From contig JADJUW010000002.1 in NCBI GenBank assembly GCA_016716835.1, positions 744,001 to 808,000 of the forward strand: DNA of 64,000 nt. Direction: 5' to 3'. The notes beneath the pieces were generated by a model. That model saw only the letters and a program-made list of their open reading frames with translations, did not search any database and was not told where the DNA came from. The DNA is from Myxococcales bacterium (GTDB lineage Bacteria; Myxococcota_A; Polyangia; Haliangiales; Haliangiaceae). Positions 19,098 through 27,320 of the stretch are shown here, one piece after another; positions within the stretch are counted from its first letter, which is position 1; each line of letters opens with the position of its first letter. Made by a program: the position numbers and the translations under genes.

Positions 19098-19778
19098 ATG
19101 TCGTTACACTCAACACGCAAAATATTCCCCCGTCACTTGGCACCGCTGGCCGGTTTGGCGCTCGGCCTTGGCATGGCGTCTGCTGCCTTGGCGCAGCCGT
19201 CGGCTCAACCCGGGTATCCACCGGCGCCACCACCGCCCGGCTATCAACCGGTATATAACGGGCCGGCGCCTTTAGCGCCCAAGCCGCGCGCTGGCACCTT
19301 TGGCGGCGCGCTCTATGGCGGCGCCTTGACATGCGAATACTCGGATGGCAACGGCTCGTACCGCGATTGTGGCGACAGCCTTGAGGCTGGTGGAATTTCG
19401 CTCTATGGCGGGTTTTACCTCACCCCGCGCTTGGTCTTGACGGGTGACCTCTGGGGCACCATCCATGCCGAATCCGATCCGTTGGCGGGTTCGGTTTCGA
19501 TCTCGCAGACGTTTTTCACGGCCACGCTTCGCGCTTATGTAAGCAACCGATTTTGGTTGCAGGCCGGCCTCGGCGGCGCCCAGGTCAAGTTAACCGTCGA
19601 TGACACCGAGTTTGCTTCCGACACCGTGCCGGGCATGCTCGTTGGCGCCGGCATCGAACTAATGACCAAGCGCAGCTTTGCGCTCGATCTGCAATTTCGC
19701 TATGGCACCGGCGTCTACCAAGACGGCGACACGAAGATCAACAGCATTGGCCTCGGCATCGGCGGTTCGTGGTTTTAG
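19098..19778 (+). CDS. outer-membrane beta-barrel-like protein
   Basis: A signal peptide (residues 1-32, ending ASAALAQ) is followed by a Pro-rich spacer with PGYPPAPPPPGYQP, then about 150 residues of alternating hydrophobic/polar strands (GISLYGGFYLTPRLVLTG, FFTATLRAYVSNRFWLQAG, LVGAGIELMTKRSFALDLQ). The chain ends INSIGLGIGGSWF with a terminal Phe, the usual C-terminal signature of outer-membrane barrels. It resembles small OmpA/OmpW-type 8-stranded barrels but no specific family is certain. The start is ATG at 19098, directly preceded by an in-frame TTG. Confidence 0.7.
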   Translation: MSLHSTRKIFPRHLAPLAGLALGLGMASAALAQPSAQPGYPPAPPPPGYQPVYNGPAPLAPKPRAGTFGGALYGGALTCEYSDGNGSYRDCGDSLEAGGISLYGGFYLTPRLVLTGDLWGTIHAESDPLAGSVSISQTFFTATLRAYVSNRFWLQAGLGGAQVKLTVDDTEFASDTVPGMLVGAGIELMTKRSFALDLQFRYGTGVYQDGDTKINSIGLGIGGSWF

Positions 19779-19855
19779 GGCGCCGCGTCAGCCAGTGCGG
19801 TTCAGCTCACGGCTGACTGAAAATCACCTGCGGCAGCGTCAGTCGGCGACGACGC

Positions 19856-19964
19856 GGGATAGGAAATTTCAGGCGGCAATTGCGGTGGGTGGCAAGCGCG
19901 TGGCAGGTCAGGTGGGCTGCACAAGGCCGGATCGGGGTTGATTTAGAGCCTTCAGGTCACTGAT
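19856..19964 (+). repeat. 109-bp dispersed repeat, copy A
   Basis: Begins GGGATAGGAAATTTCAGGCG and ends TTCAGGTCACTGAT. It is about 75-80 percent alike to copies B (20965-21072) and C (21829-21937, opposite strand), with the shared ends GGATAGGAAATTT and TCACTGAT best kept. It lies between the beta-barrel gene and the end of the protease gene. No open frame inside. Confidence 0.7.
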
Positions 19965-19985
19965 CTAGGCAGCGCGCACGGGTCG

Positions 19986-20822
19986 CTATTTACGATGCCG
20001 TAATATCCATGGCAGGTAGGTCGTAAGCTGCACATCTTGCGCAGACGCGTCGCTGCCGAGGTGACCGACAGATACTTGCACGAGCTTCGAGTTGTCGTCG
20101 TAGGTAAATCCTGGCCCGCCACTATCGCCGTCGCCAATTGTGCCAAATAAGCCGGCGTAACAAAGGATCCGCGATTCGTCAAAATCGCCGTCGTCGAGCG
20201 CGTCGCAGCCGGAAACCGGGATGGTGGCGGTACGCAAGATACCCGAGCTCGCGGGCGTAAGCGGGATGGTATTGCCAAGGCCGTAGCCCACATGGGCCAC
20301 CATGTTGCCAGGCGCCGCAAGCAAAGGGTTATCGCTAAGCGGTACCAAATGAATGTCGTTGATAGCGGTTGGCAGGATGAGCAAGGCCAGGTCCGAATCG
20401 AGCGCTAAGGAACCGTTAGACAAATCGAGCAGTTCGGGATCGCTGGTTGGAAAATTTTCATGGAGAATAATTTCAGACGCTTTTTCACGACGCAGGCCTT
20501 TTTCATGCGCCGGGTCAAGGCTGCCAAAGATCACGTTATAGTGTTTTGATGGATCTGGCGGCGTAAAGCAATGAGCCGCCGAGAGCACCGTGCGCGTCGT
20601 AATGAGCGTGCCGGTGCAGAGAAAAAATTGCCGCGCGGTGCCGTCGGCTTCGATGACTTCTTCGGTGATGGCGACGACGCTGGGAAATTCGCCTTTGTTA
20701 GCGAGGCGGCCATTGTAGATTTTGTCGGTATCAATGTTGCCAGTGTCGCCAGACGAACCCGGCATGACGCAGCTCGCCACTGCAATGAGGCCCAGGGACG
20801 TAAGCGAGCGGATACAACGCAT
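19986..20822 (-). CDS. trypsin-like serine protease (family S1), lipoprotein
   Basis: A 278-residue exported protease. The signal ends in a likely lipobox (VASC, Cys at about residue 18). The mature chain begins with IYNGRLANKGEFPSVVAI, like the processed N-terminus of S1 enzymes. The catalytic triad is visible: His in LSAAHCF (residues about 78-84), Asp in LDSDLALLIL, and Ser in GDGDSGGPGF. Cysteines pair as in the family (CTGTLITTRTVLSAAHC). It likely cleaves proteins outside the inner membrane, consistent with a predatory or scavenging lifestyle. Repeats A and B lie just outside its two ends. Confidence 0.93.
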   Translation of the reverse strand: MRCIRSLTSLGLIAVASCVMPGSSGDTGNIDTDKIYNGRLANKGEFPSVVAITEEVIEADGTARQFFLCTGTLITTRTVLSAAHCFTPPDPSKHYNVIFGSLDPAHEKGLRREKASEIILHENFPTSDPELLDLSNGSLALDSDLALLILPTAINDIHLVPLSDNPLLAAPGNMVAHVGYGLGNTIPLTPASSGILRTATIPVSGCDALDDGDFDESRILCYAGLFGTIGDGDSGGPGFTYDDNSKLVQVSVGHLGSDASAQDVQLTTYLPWILRHRK

Positions 20823-20964
20823 TGCCGTTGGTTGTGCAAATCATGCGCCAAATAGTGGCCGTGTTACAGCCCTAGAATTATTTGCAAATGCGTCCACGCT
20901 TAAAGCTCACATGGGGCTTGTCGATGATTCACTGGATACATTTGTCTCGCGGAGTCCGCACGGC

Positions 20965-21072
20965 GGAATAGGAAATTTTAGGCGGAAATTGCGGTGGGTG
21001 GAAGGAGCCGAGCAGGGCTGGCAGGTTACGAGAGGCGAGATCACGGGGGAATTTAAGCCCTCAGATCACTGA
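20965..21072 (+). repeat. 109-bp dispersed repeat, copy B
   Basis: Same element as copy A, beginning GGAATAGGAAATTTTAGGCG and ending CAGATCACTGAG. With copy C it flanks the gene at 21137-21694 in inverted orientation. The rest of the gene-free stretch 20823-21136 shows no other feature and must hold the protease promoter. Confidence 0.7.
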
Positions 21073-21136
21073 GATTGACATCAAGGTCGTCGTCACGGCG
21101 CCGCTGGGCAACTTTCTTACCGAGCGCAGGCAGTGG

Positions 21137-21694
21137 CTACTTGGCTGCCACGTCTGACGTTTCGGAACCCGGCTTCGCCCACGTTAATCGGGTGCCAATC
21201 GCTGCGAGGGCGCCTGTTGCCAGCAACGACACTAGGCCCATGCCTGCGGTGTAGACGCCAAAGATTGACGCGCCAGAATCGCCGGACTGACTCGCGTAGT
21301 CCAAGATTGCGACGGTTTCCCTGCCAAAGTAGTACGTAACCATCGCTCCAAATGCCGTAACGACTGCGGTAATCGCGGTGCCAATCACCTTGCCCTTGAT
21401 TGTGCTTAGTTTTTTGACGCTAGGTTTTAGGCTACTGGTGGGGCGGCCCGTCTCCATGACCGCCGGCTTCCTCGCCGTAGATCGCGCTTGCAGTCTTGTG
21501 CGAAGGCGACTTGCCATAGAGGTTCCCGAGGTCCGACGGTTCGCCGCTGCCACTGGTCCCTCGGTTGCCCCAACCCGGCGCTGTGCATGCGCCGCTCCGG
21601 CGGTGCCAATGGCCCCAGCGGCGCTCATGGCGAGCGAGCAACAGACGATGAAGGCCGTGAGATTTCGACGAATCGGGGCAGGGGAATTGGTCAT
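21137..21694 (-). CDS. secreted/membrane protein, unknown function
   Basis: Starting at 21694, a signal segment (NLTAFIVCCSLAMSAAGAIG, cleavage near AAHA) leads to a basic, Ser/Arg-rich stretch (residues 40-95) containing VKKLSTIKGK. Two hydrophobic segments follow near residues 100-120 and 140-165, the first with AITAVVTAFGAMVTYYFG. The linker resembles that of the protein at 1622-2140. Function is unknown. The gene is bracketed by inverted copies B and C of the 109-bp repeat, so it may have moved as a unit. Confidence 0.55.
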   Translation of the reverse strand: MTNSPAPIRRNLTAFIVCCSLAMSAAGAIGTAGAAHAQRRVGATEGPVAAANRRTSGTSMASRLRTRLQARSTARKPAVMETGRPTSSLKPSVKKLSTIKGKVIGTAITAVVTAFGAMVTYYFGRETVAILDYASQSGDSGASIFGVYTAGMGLVSLLATGALAAIGTRLTWAKPGSETSDVAAK

Positions 21695-21828
21695 ATTCGG
21701 GAGTAATGCAAATGCTGCGCCGTCATTGCCCACTGGCACGACCATGTCTGCCCCTGGTTGCGCGGCGGCGCGCGTGGCGGCCAGGCCATCCAGCTAAACC
21801 AGGAGATGGGGCCACCAGTCCTCACGTT

Positions 21829-21937
21829 ATCAGTGCTCTGAAGGCTTTAAATCACCCGTGATCCGGCACGTTGCAGCCCTCCTGCCCTGCTCGGCACCTG
21901 CCACCAGCCGAAATTTCCGCCTGAGATTTCCTATCCC
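21829..21937 (-). repeat. 109-bp dispersed repeat, copy C (inverted)
   Basis: On the minus strand it reads GGGATAGGAAATCTCAGGCG to TTCAGAGCACTGAT, matching A and B in length and ends. It lies upstream of the gene at 21137-21694, opposite in orientation to copy B. The remaining bases of the 21695-22016 gap show nothing recognisable. Confidence 0.7.
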
Positions 21938-22016
21938 CCCGGTGGGTAATGACGTAAGTCAGATCGCAACAACCTATCAACCCACGTGGTTGAACAAGCC
22001 ATAGAGGTCTCCATGA

Positions 22017-22559
22017 TCAAAGGTTTACATTTTTCCGTATCCATTCGGCTGCTGAGCCGGCAGCGTCATCAGAGACCGCCTTTTTTTCTAGCTTCTGTTG
22101 TGCGCGTTCGATGGACCTGCTGATCATGCTGTGCTCCAAAGCCTCATCTTCCCGCATCCCCATTTTTCGCATGAGTTCAATGGTTTTGTCGCCGCCGAAT
22201 TGTTGAAAGAGGGCCTCGTCAAGTGCACTCAAAACGTAGATGTTGGACGCCTTCCAATCCATAAGAGAATTGGCTTCTTTGCTGCGCATAGGATGGTGCT
22301 CGAGGAAAATCACGTTCTTCTCGAACACTTCGTGTGGTTGCACATCAAACGCATGCGTAAGTTTGATGTTCGGAAATTTTGATTGAATTAGCGGGGCAAA
22401 GGTTGCTCGGGTATCAGCAAACCAAAACAAGACAACGGCATCTGGTGACGACTCCAACAGCGAAAGACATCCCTTCGCTTTGGCGTCGGTAGACATCCAG
22501 ACCAGGTCGTGCATTTTTGGACCAGGAACTTTTTGTTTAAAAAAATTAAAAAAAGACAT
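22017..22559 (-). CDS. stand-alone protein resembling the SecA NBD2 C-terminal region
   Basis: A 180-residue cytoplasmic protein starting MSFFNFFKQKVPGPKMHDLV. The middle has a Rossmann-like strand pattern (DAVVLFWFADTRATFAPL, KNVIFLEHHPMRSKE). Residues about 125-160 (FGGDKTIELMRKMGMREDEA then EHSMISRSIERAQQKLE) align with the SecA segment joining NBD2 to the long helix; this window's own SecA has [15 protein letters not shown] and [13 protein letters not shown]. No Walker motif is present. I recall similar short proteins in Bacteroidota, but no known function. The bases before the ATG are A/T-rich with no clear ribosome site. Confidence 0.6.
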   Translation of the reverse strand: MSFFNFFKQKVPGPKMHDLVWMSTDAKAKGCLSLLESSPDAVVLFWFADTRATFAPLIQSKFPNIKLTHAFDVQPHEVFEKNVIFLEHHPMRSKEANSLMDWKASNIYVLSALDEALFQQFGGDKTIELMRKMGMREDEALEHSMISRSIERAQQKLEKKAVSDDAAGSAAEWIRKNVNL

Positions 22560-22791
22560 AAGTGAACGTATCGGTCGGCAAGGGGGCATTGAAACGAATT
22601 GGCGTTCTTTTGGCCATGTCGGTTGCGTCAATGCACGTTCCGAGATCGGCTGTTGTCCTGTCAAATCGTGGCGCGAATCCGCCAGAGATGGGTGCGTTTG
22701 CACCCGTACCACATCCCGAGCGGTCATGCGCCACCAGCACCGTCGCCGCGTATGCCGCGGTGGTGACGGGCCTGGCGCGTCGTTGTCGTCG

Positions 22792-24876
22792 CTACAATTC
22801 GATCTGCAGGCCCAGCTCAACCACGCGGTTGGGCGGTACCTGGAAGAACGAGGTGGCCGGTCGCGCGTTGCGCAGCAGCAGCGCAAACAGCCACTTGCGC
22901 CAACGCGCCATGGCGCCGCCTTTGACGATGACCAGGGTTTGGCGGCCGAGGTAGTACGTCGTGTCCATCTCGTTGCAGACAAGTCCATGGGCCTCGCAAC
23001 GCGCCAGGATGCGCGGCACGTTGGGGCTTTGCATAAAGCCGACGGTGACGACGACGCGGTAAAAGCCCTGTTCGAGCGGCCTGACCTCGAGCGCCTGATT
23101 GCCGGCCATCCACGGGCTGTTGCTGGTAGCGACCGAGAGGAGCACGACCTGGCGATGCAGCACCTTGTTGTGCTTGACGTGATGAAGCAGCACACCCGGG
23201 ATGCCGTCCGAGTTTGACGTCATGAACACCGCGGTGCCGCTGACGCGTGGCAACTTGGTTTCGCGAATGTCGTCGAGAAACATCTGCGATGGCATGCTCC
23301 CGGCGTCGGTGATGGCGGCTAGCTCGCGCTTGCCGCGCCACCACGTGGTAAACACGATAAAGACGCCAACGCCAACCACCAACGGAAACCATCCGCCGAC
23401 CGGAATCTTGGGCAGGTTGGCGAACAAGAACCCAAGGTCGATGATGAGAAAGATCGCGACAAAGGTGCCGACCTGCCACAGCGGCTTGTGCCAGTTGCGC
23501 CGGCCGACGATGAACATGAGATAGGTGGTGATTGCCATCGTGCCGGTTACCGCGATGCCGTAGGCGCCGGCGAGGGCGGAGCTGTTTTGCTTCCAGATGA
23601 CCAAGGCGATGCACGCCACCATTAGCAGGTAGTTGACTTCAGGGATGTAAATCTGCCCTTCGGCCTTTTCCGACGTATGCACCACCGTGAGGCGCGGTGC
23701 ATAGCCGAGCTGGATGGCTTGGTGGGTAAGCGAGAAGACGCCCGAGATCAGCGCCTGCGACGCGATGACCGCCGCCATGGTCGCCAAAATAATCATTGGC
23801 ACGAGCATGGGGCCATCGACGAGCGCATAGAACGGGTTGGTGGTGTTGGGATGCTGCAGAAACAGCGCGCCTTGGCCAAAGTAGTTGAGTAGCAGCGCGG
23901 GAAACGCGATGACATACCAGGCGAGCCGAATTGGCTTGCGGCCAAAGTGGCCCATGTCAGCGTAGAGCGCCTCGCCGCCGGTTACAACGAGGACCACCGA
24001 GCCTAGCAGCGCGAGGCTGTGCCAGCCGTTCTCGGCGATCATGCGGATGCCGTGGATGGGGTTGATGGCGTAAAGAATGTCGGGGCGGGCGATGATTTGC
24101 GGCACGCCGGCGATGGCAATCGCGGCGAACCACACCATCACGATCCATCCAAACACGCTGCCTATTTTGCCGGTGCCGATGCGCTGGAACGCGAAGAGCA
24201 CGACCAAAATGGCCACGGTGATGGGCACGATGAGGTGGCGCAGGCCCGGGCTTTTTTCGGCGATGCCTTCCATGGCGCCCAAGATCGAAATGGCCGGGGT
24301 GATCGCCCCGTCGCCATACAGCAAGCCGGCGCCAAATAACGCGAGCAGGATGGGGATTGACAGCTTGGTAAGGTTTTTTGTGGGCTGCGTTTGCCGCACC
24401 AGCGCAGCCAACGCCAAGATGCCGCCTTCGCCGCGATTGTCGGCGCGCAACACAAACGTGAGATATTTGATGACCACGATCAGCGTGAGCGCCCAGAAGA
24501 CCAGCGAGATGACGCCGAGCACGTTGCCTTGCGACGCCACGACGCCGTGGGGAGAGCCGTAGCCCAAGCATTCTTTAACCGCGTATAGCGGCGAGGTGCC
24601 AATGTCGCCGTAGACGACGCCTAAGGCGCCGAGCGATAGCGCCGCAAGTTCTTTTTTGCCTTTGGGACGGTGGTGACCATTGCCATCTCCATGGCCGTGC
24701 TCCGCCGGCAATGACAGCGTGGGATGGCGGCGCCGTGGGATGGCCGCGATCGCTTGGCTGTCGGTAGGCCTGGGCTCCCCACTGGTAGGCTGCGGGCTGG
24801 GCGGCGTCGCGGCATCGGTTGCTGGCGGCGCGGTGCCCGGCTGGTCATCAGGGCTCGACGAGTTGTCTTCGCTCAT
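22792..24876 (-). CDS. kup: KUP-family potassium uptake transporter
   Basis: A 694-residue inner-membrane K+ importer driven by proton motive force. The core starts near residue 75 with LGALGVVYGDIGTSPLYAVK, the family hallmark, followed by about 12 hydrophobic helices (for example LLALFGAGLLYGDGAITPAI and LLNYFGQGALFL). The C-terminal 150 residues are a soluble domain with GTAVFMTSNSDGIPGVLLHH and LVCNEMDTTYYLGR. The first 70 residues are an extra Pro/Thr-rich and His-rich cytoplasmic extension (HGHGDGNGHH). Single gene, divergent from the amino-acid importer operon. Confidence 0.96.
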   Translation of the reverse strand: MSEDNSSSPDDQPGTAPPATDAATPPSPQPTSGEPRPTDSQAIAAIPRRRHPTLSLPAEHGHGDGNGHHRPKGKKELAALSLGALGVVYGDIGTSPLYAVKECLGYGSPHGVVASQGNVLGVISLVFWALTLIVVIKYLTFVLRADNRGEGGILALAALVRQTQPTKNLTKLSIPILLALFGAGLLYGDGAITPAISILGAMEGIAEKSPGLRHLIVPITVAILVVLFAFQRIGTGKIGSVFGWIVMVWFAAIAIAGVPQIIARPDILYAINPIHGIRMIAENGWHSLALLGSVVLVVTGGEALYADMGHFGRKPIRLAWYVIAFPALLLNYFGQGALFLQHPNTTNPFYALVDGPMLVPMIILATMAAVIASQALISGVFSLTHQAIQLGYAPRLTVVHTSEKAEGQIYIPEVNYLLMVACIALVIWKQNSSALAGAYGIAVTGTMAITTYLMFIVGRRNWHKPLWQVGTFVAIFLIIDLGFLFANLPKIPVGGWFPLVVGVGVFIVFTTWWRGKRELAAITDAGSMPSQMFLDDIRETKLPRVSGTAVFMTSNSDGIPGVLLHHVKHNKVLHRQVVLLSVATSNSPWMAGNQALEVRPLEQGFYRVVVTVGFMQSPNVPRILARCEAHGLVCNEMDTTYYLGRQTLVIVKGGAMARWRKWLFALLLRNARPATSFFQVPPNRVVELGLQIEL

Positions 24877-25058
24877 TTAGTTACGTCCACCCCAAGTCCG
24901 CGGGGTTTTCCAGGCCAGACAGCTATCATGGCCCCTTGGGGGCGGCTATGGGCGGCGCCAGAATTGCCAAAAATCGCGGGGTGCCGGCGCGTGCGCCTGT
25001 GGGTAGCGGGCCGGGCCGGTTGACAGGTGTCAGACCGCTCGGTTACCCAAGGGGCCTG

Positions 25059-26348
25059 ATGCAAAAAACGGTCGTGAAATTAAAGGGTTGGTCGGTGGTC
25101 AAGCTTGGGCTGCTGGCCCTGGCTGTGGTGATGGCGGCAGGCGCCTGTGACAAGATGGGCGCGGGCAAACAAGACAAGCCCGCGAACAACCAAGCAGCGA
25201 ACACGTCTGGGCCGATCAAGGTCGGCCATTTCGCGTCGATGACCGGCCCTGAGGCGACGTTTGGCCAGTCGACGGACAATGGCATCCGGATGGCGCTTGA
25301 GGAAATCAACGCCGCGGGCGGCGTCAAGGGCCGTCAAGTCGAACTCACCACGCTCGACACGGCCAGCAAGGCCTCCGAAGGCGGCACCGCGGTGACCCGA
25401 CTCATTACCGAGACCAAGGTCGTTGCGATTCTCGGCGAGGTCGCGTCGTCGATTTCGCTCGCGGGCGCGCCCGTGGCGCAGCAATACGGCGTGCCCATGA
25501 TCACGCCGTCGTCGACCAATCCTAAGGTCACCGAGGTCGGCAACATGATCTTTCGCATGTGTTTTATGGACGACTTTCAAGGCGACGTGCAGGCGCGGTT
25601 TGTCAAAAACGACCTCAAGTATGCCAAGGCCGCGGTGCTCTATGATCAAGCGCAAGCGTACTCCAAGGGCCTCGCCGAGTACTTTGAAAAATCGTTCGTC
25701 GCCGCCGGCGGCACCGTGGTCACCAAGCAGGCTTACGATAAGGGCAACACCGATGTCTCGGCGCAGCTGCAAACCATCAAGGGCTCGGGCGCTGAAGTTA
25801 TCGTGATGCCTGGCTACTACACCGACGTTGGCACCATTGCCAACCAGGCGCGCAAGCTTGGGATCACGGCGCCCTTCTTTGGCGGCGATGGCTGGGAATC
25901 GCCCAAGCTCGTCGAAATTGGCGGTGAGGCGCTCAACGGCAGCTACTACTCTAACCACTACGCGGTTGACGAGGGTCGTCCCGAAGTGGCGGCCTTTGTC
26001 GCCAAGTACCAAGCCAAGTATGGCCAAGTGCCAGACAGCCTCGCCGCGCTCGGCTACGACGCCATGAAGCTGCTCGCCGCCGCCATGGAGCGCGCCGCTT
26101 CACTAGATGGCAAGGTGTTGCGGGACGCGATCGCCGCGACCAAAGATTTTCCCGGCGTCACGGGCGTGCTGACGTTTGACGAAGGTCGCAACGCCAAGAA
26201 GGCCGTGGCCATTCTGCAAGTCAAAGACGGCAAGACGGTGTTTGTGAAGAGCATCGCGCCTGATGGCGCGGCAGCGGCACCGGCGACGACCACCGCGACG
26301 CCGGCTCCGACCCCAACCGCGGCACCAGCTGCACCTGCCGGCAACTAA
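25059..26348 (+). CDS. branched-chain amino acid ABC transporter, substrate-binding lipoprotein
   Basis: A 429-residue periplasmic-binding protein of the Leu/Ile/Val type. The signal ends in lipobox AGAC (Cys about residue 30), anchoring it. The mature domain starts IKVGHFASMTGPEATFGQS, the family opening, and has GVPMITPSSTNPKVTEVG, which lines the ligand cleft. The C-terminus is an Ala/Pro/Thr-rich tail. The ATG at 25059 gives the signal peptide; a TTGACA at 25020-25025 could be its -35 box, though the -10 is weak. First gene of the liv operon. Confidence 0.93.
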   Translation: MQKTVVKLKGWSVVKLGLLALAVVMAAGACDKMGAGKQDKPANNQAANTSGPIKVGHFASMTGPEATFGQSTDNGIRMALEEINAAGGVKGRQVELTTLDTASKASEGGTAVTRLITETKVVAILGEVASSISLAGAPVAQQYGVPMITPSSTNPKVTEVGNMIFRMCFMDDFQGDVQARFVKNDLKYAKAAVLYDQAQAYSKGLAEYFEKSFVAAGGTVVTKQAYDKGNTDVSAQLQTIKGSGAEVIVMPGYYTDVGTIANQARKLGITAPFFGGDGWESPKLVEIGGEALNGSYYSNHYAVDEGRPEVAAFVAKYQAKYGQVPDSLAALGYDAMKLLAAAMERAASLDGKVLRDAIAATKDFPGVTGVLTFDEGRNAKKAVAILQVKDGKTVFVKSIAPDGAAAAPATTTATPAPTPTAAPAAPAGN

Positions 26349-26390
26349 GGCAGTCTTGTCGACTGGCCACGCGCCGTCTCTGGACGACAA

Positions 26391-27320
26391 ATGACAGATT
26401 TTCTCAAAACGTTAGTTAACGTCGCCGCCATTGGCTGCCTCTACGCCCTCATTGCGCTTGGCTATAGCCTGGTGTACGGGGTGCTGCGCTTCATTAATTT
26501 TGCGCACTCCGACATTTTTACGATTGGGGCGTGGCTAAGTTTTACGCTCGCCACCGCGATCGTAGGCGTGGCATCGGCGACCGTAGCCCCGGCGTGGTAC
26601 GTGTTGCCGATCGTCTTGGTGTCGTCGATGGCGGCATGTGCCCTGCTCGGTGTGCTCATCGAGATGCTGGCCTATCGGCCGATGCGGCAGGCGCCGCGCC
26701 TCAACGTGCTCATCACGGCTATTGGCGTCTCGCTGCTCTTGCAGAACGCGGGGCAGCTCAACGTGTTTTTTGGCACGCAGCCCGAGAAGATGCCGGCGCT
26801 CATCGTCGATAGGCCGCTGTTTACCATCGCCGACGTGCATTTCCGCACCGTCGACGCGGTAGTGGTGGGACTTACGATCTTCCTCGTGATCGTGCTGCAG
26901 TGGATGGTCTACCGCACCAAGCTGGGGCGCGCGATGCGCGCGGTGTCGTTCGACGAAAAGGTGGCCTCGCTCATGGGCGTGCCGGTAAATCGCGTCATCA
27001 CGATTACGTTTGCGATTGGCTCCGCGCTCGCGGCGGCAGGCGGCCTCTTGTTTGCGCTCAAATACGGCACGCTCAAGCAGCCGGCCGATTCGGCGTGGGT
27101 GTTACTCGGCCTCAAGGCCTTTGTCGCGGCGGTGGTCGGCGGCATCGGCAACGTGCGCGGCGCCGCGCTGGGCGCCCTGCTTATCGCCGCGGTCGAACAG
27201 TTTGGTAGCGCGTATTTGTCGCCGCACCTTAAAGATGTCTACGTGTTTGTCGTGCTGATCGCCGTGCTCTTGCTTAAGCCAAGCGGCCTCATGGGCACGG
27301 CGGTGGTGGAGAAGGTATGA
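26391..27320 (+). CDS. livH: branched-chain amino acid ABC permease LivH
   Basis: A 309-residue inner-membrane permease with about eight hydrophobic helices. Family signatures are LYALIALGYSLVYGVLRFIN at the N-terminus, YRPMRQAPRLNVLITAIG, the coupling region GRAMRAVSFDEKVASLMGV, and KAFVAAVVGGIGNVRGAALG. It pairs with LivM to form the channel. Stop overlaps the livM start by ATGA. Confidence 0.95.
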   Translation: MTDFLKTLVNVAAIGCLYALIALGYSLVYGVLRFINFAHSDIFTIGAWLSFTLATAIVGVASATVAPAWYVLPIVLVSSMAACALLGVLIEMLAYRPMRQAPRLNVLITAIGVSLLLQNAGQLNVFFGTQPEKMPALIVDRPLFTIADVHFRTVDAVVVGLTIFLVIVLQWMVYRTKLGRAMRAVSFDEKVASLMGVPVNRVITITFAIGSALAAAGGLLFALKYGTLKQPADSAWVLLGLKAFVAAVVGGIGNVRGAALGALLIAAVEQFGSAYLSPHLKDVYVFVVLIAVLLLKPSGLMGTAVVEKV

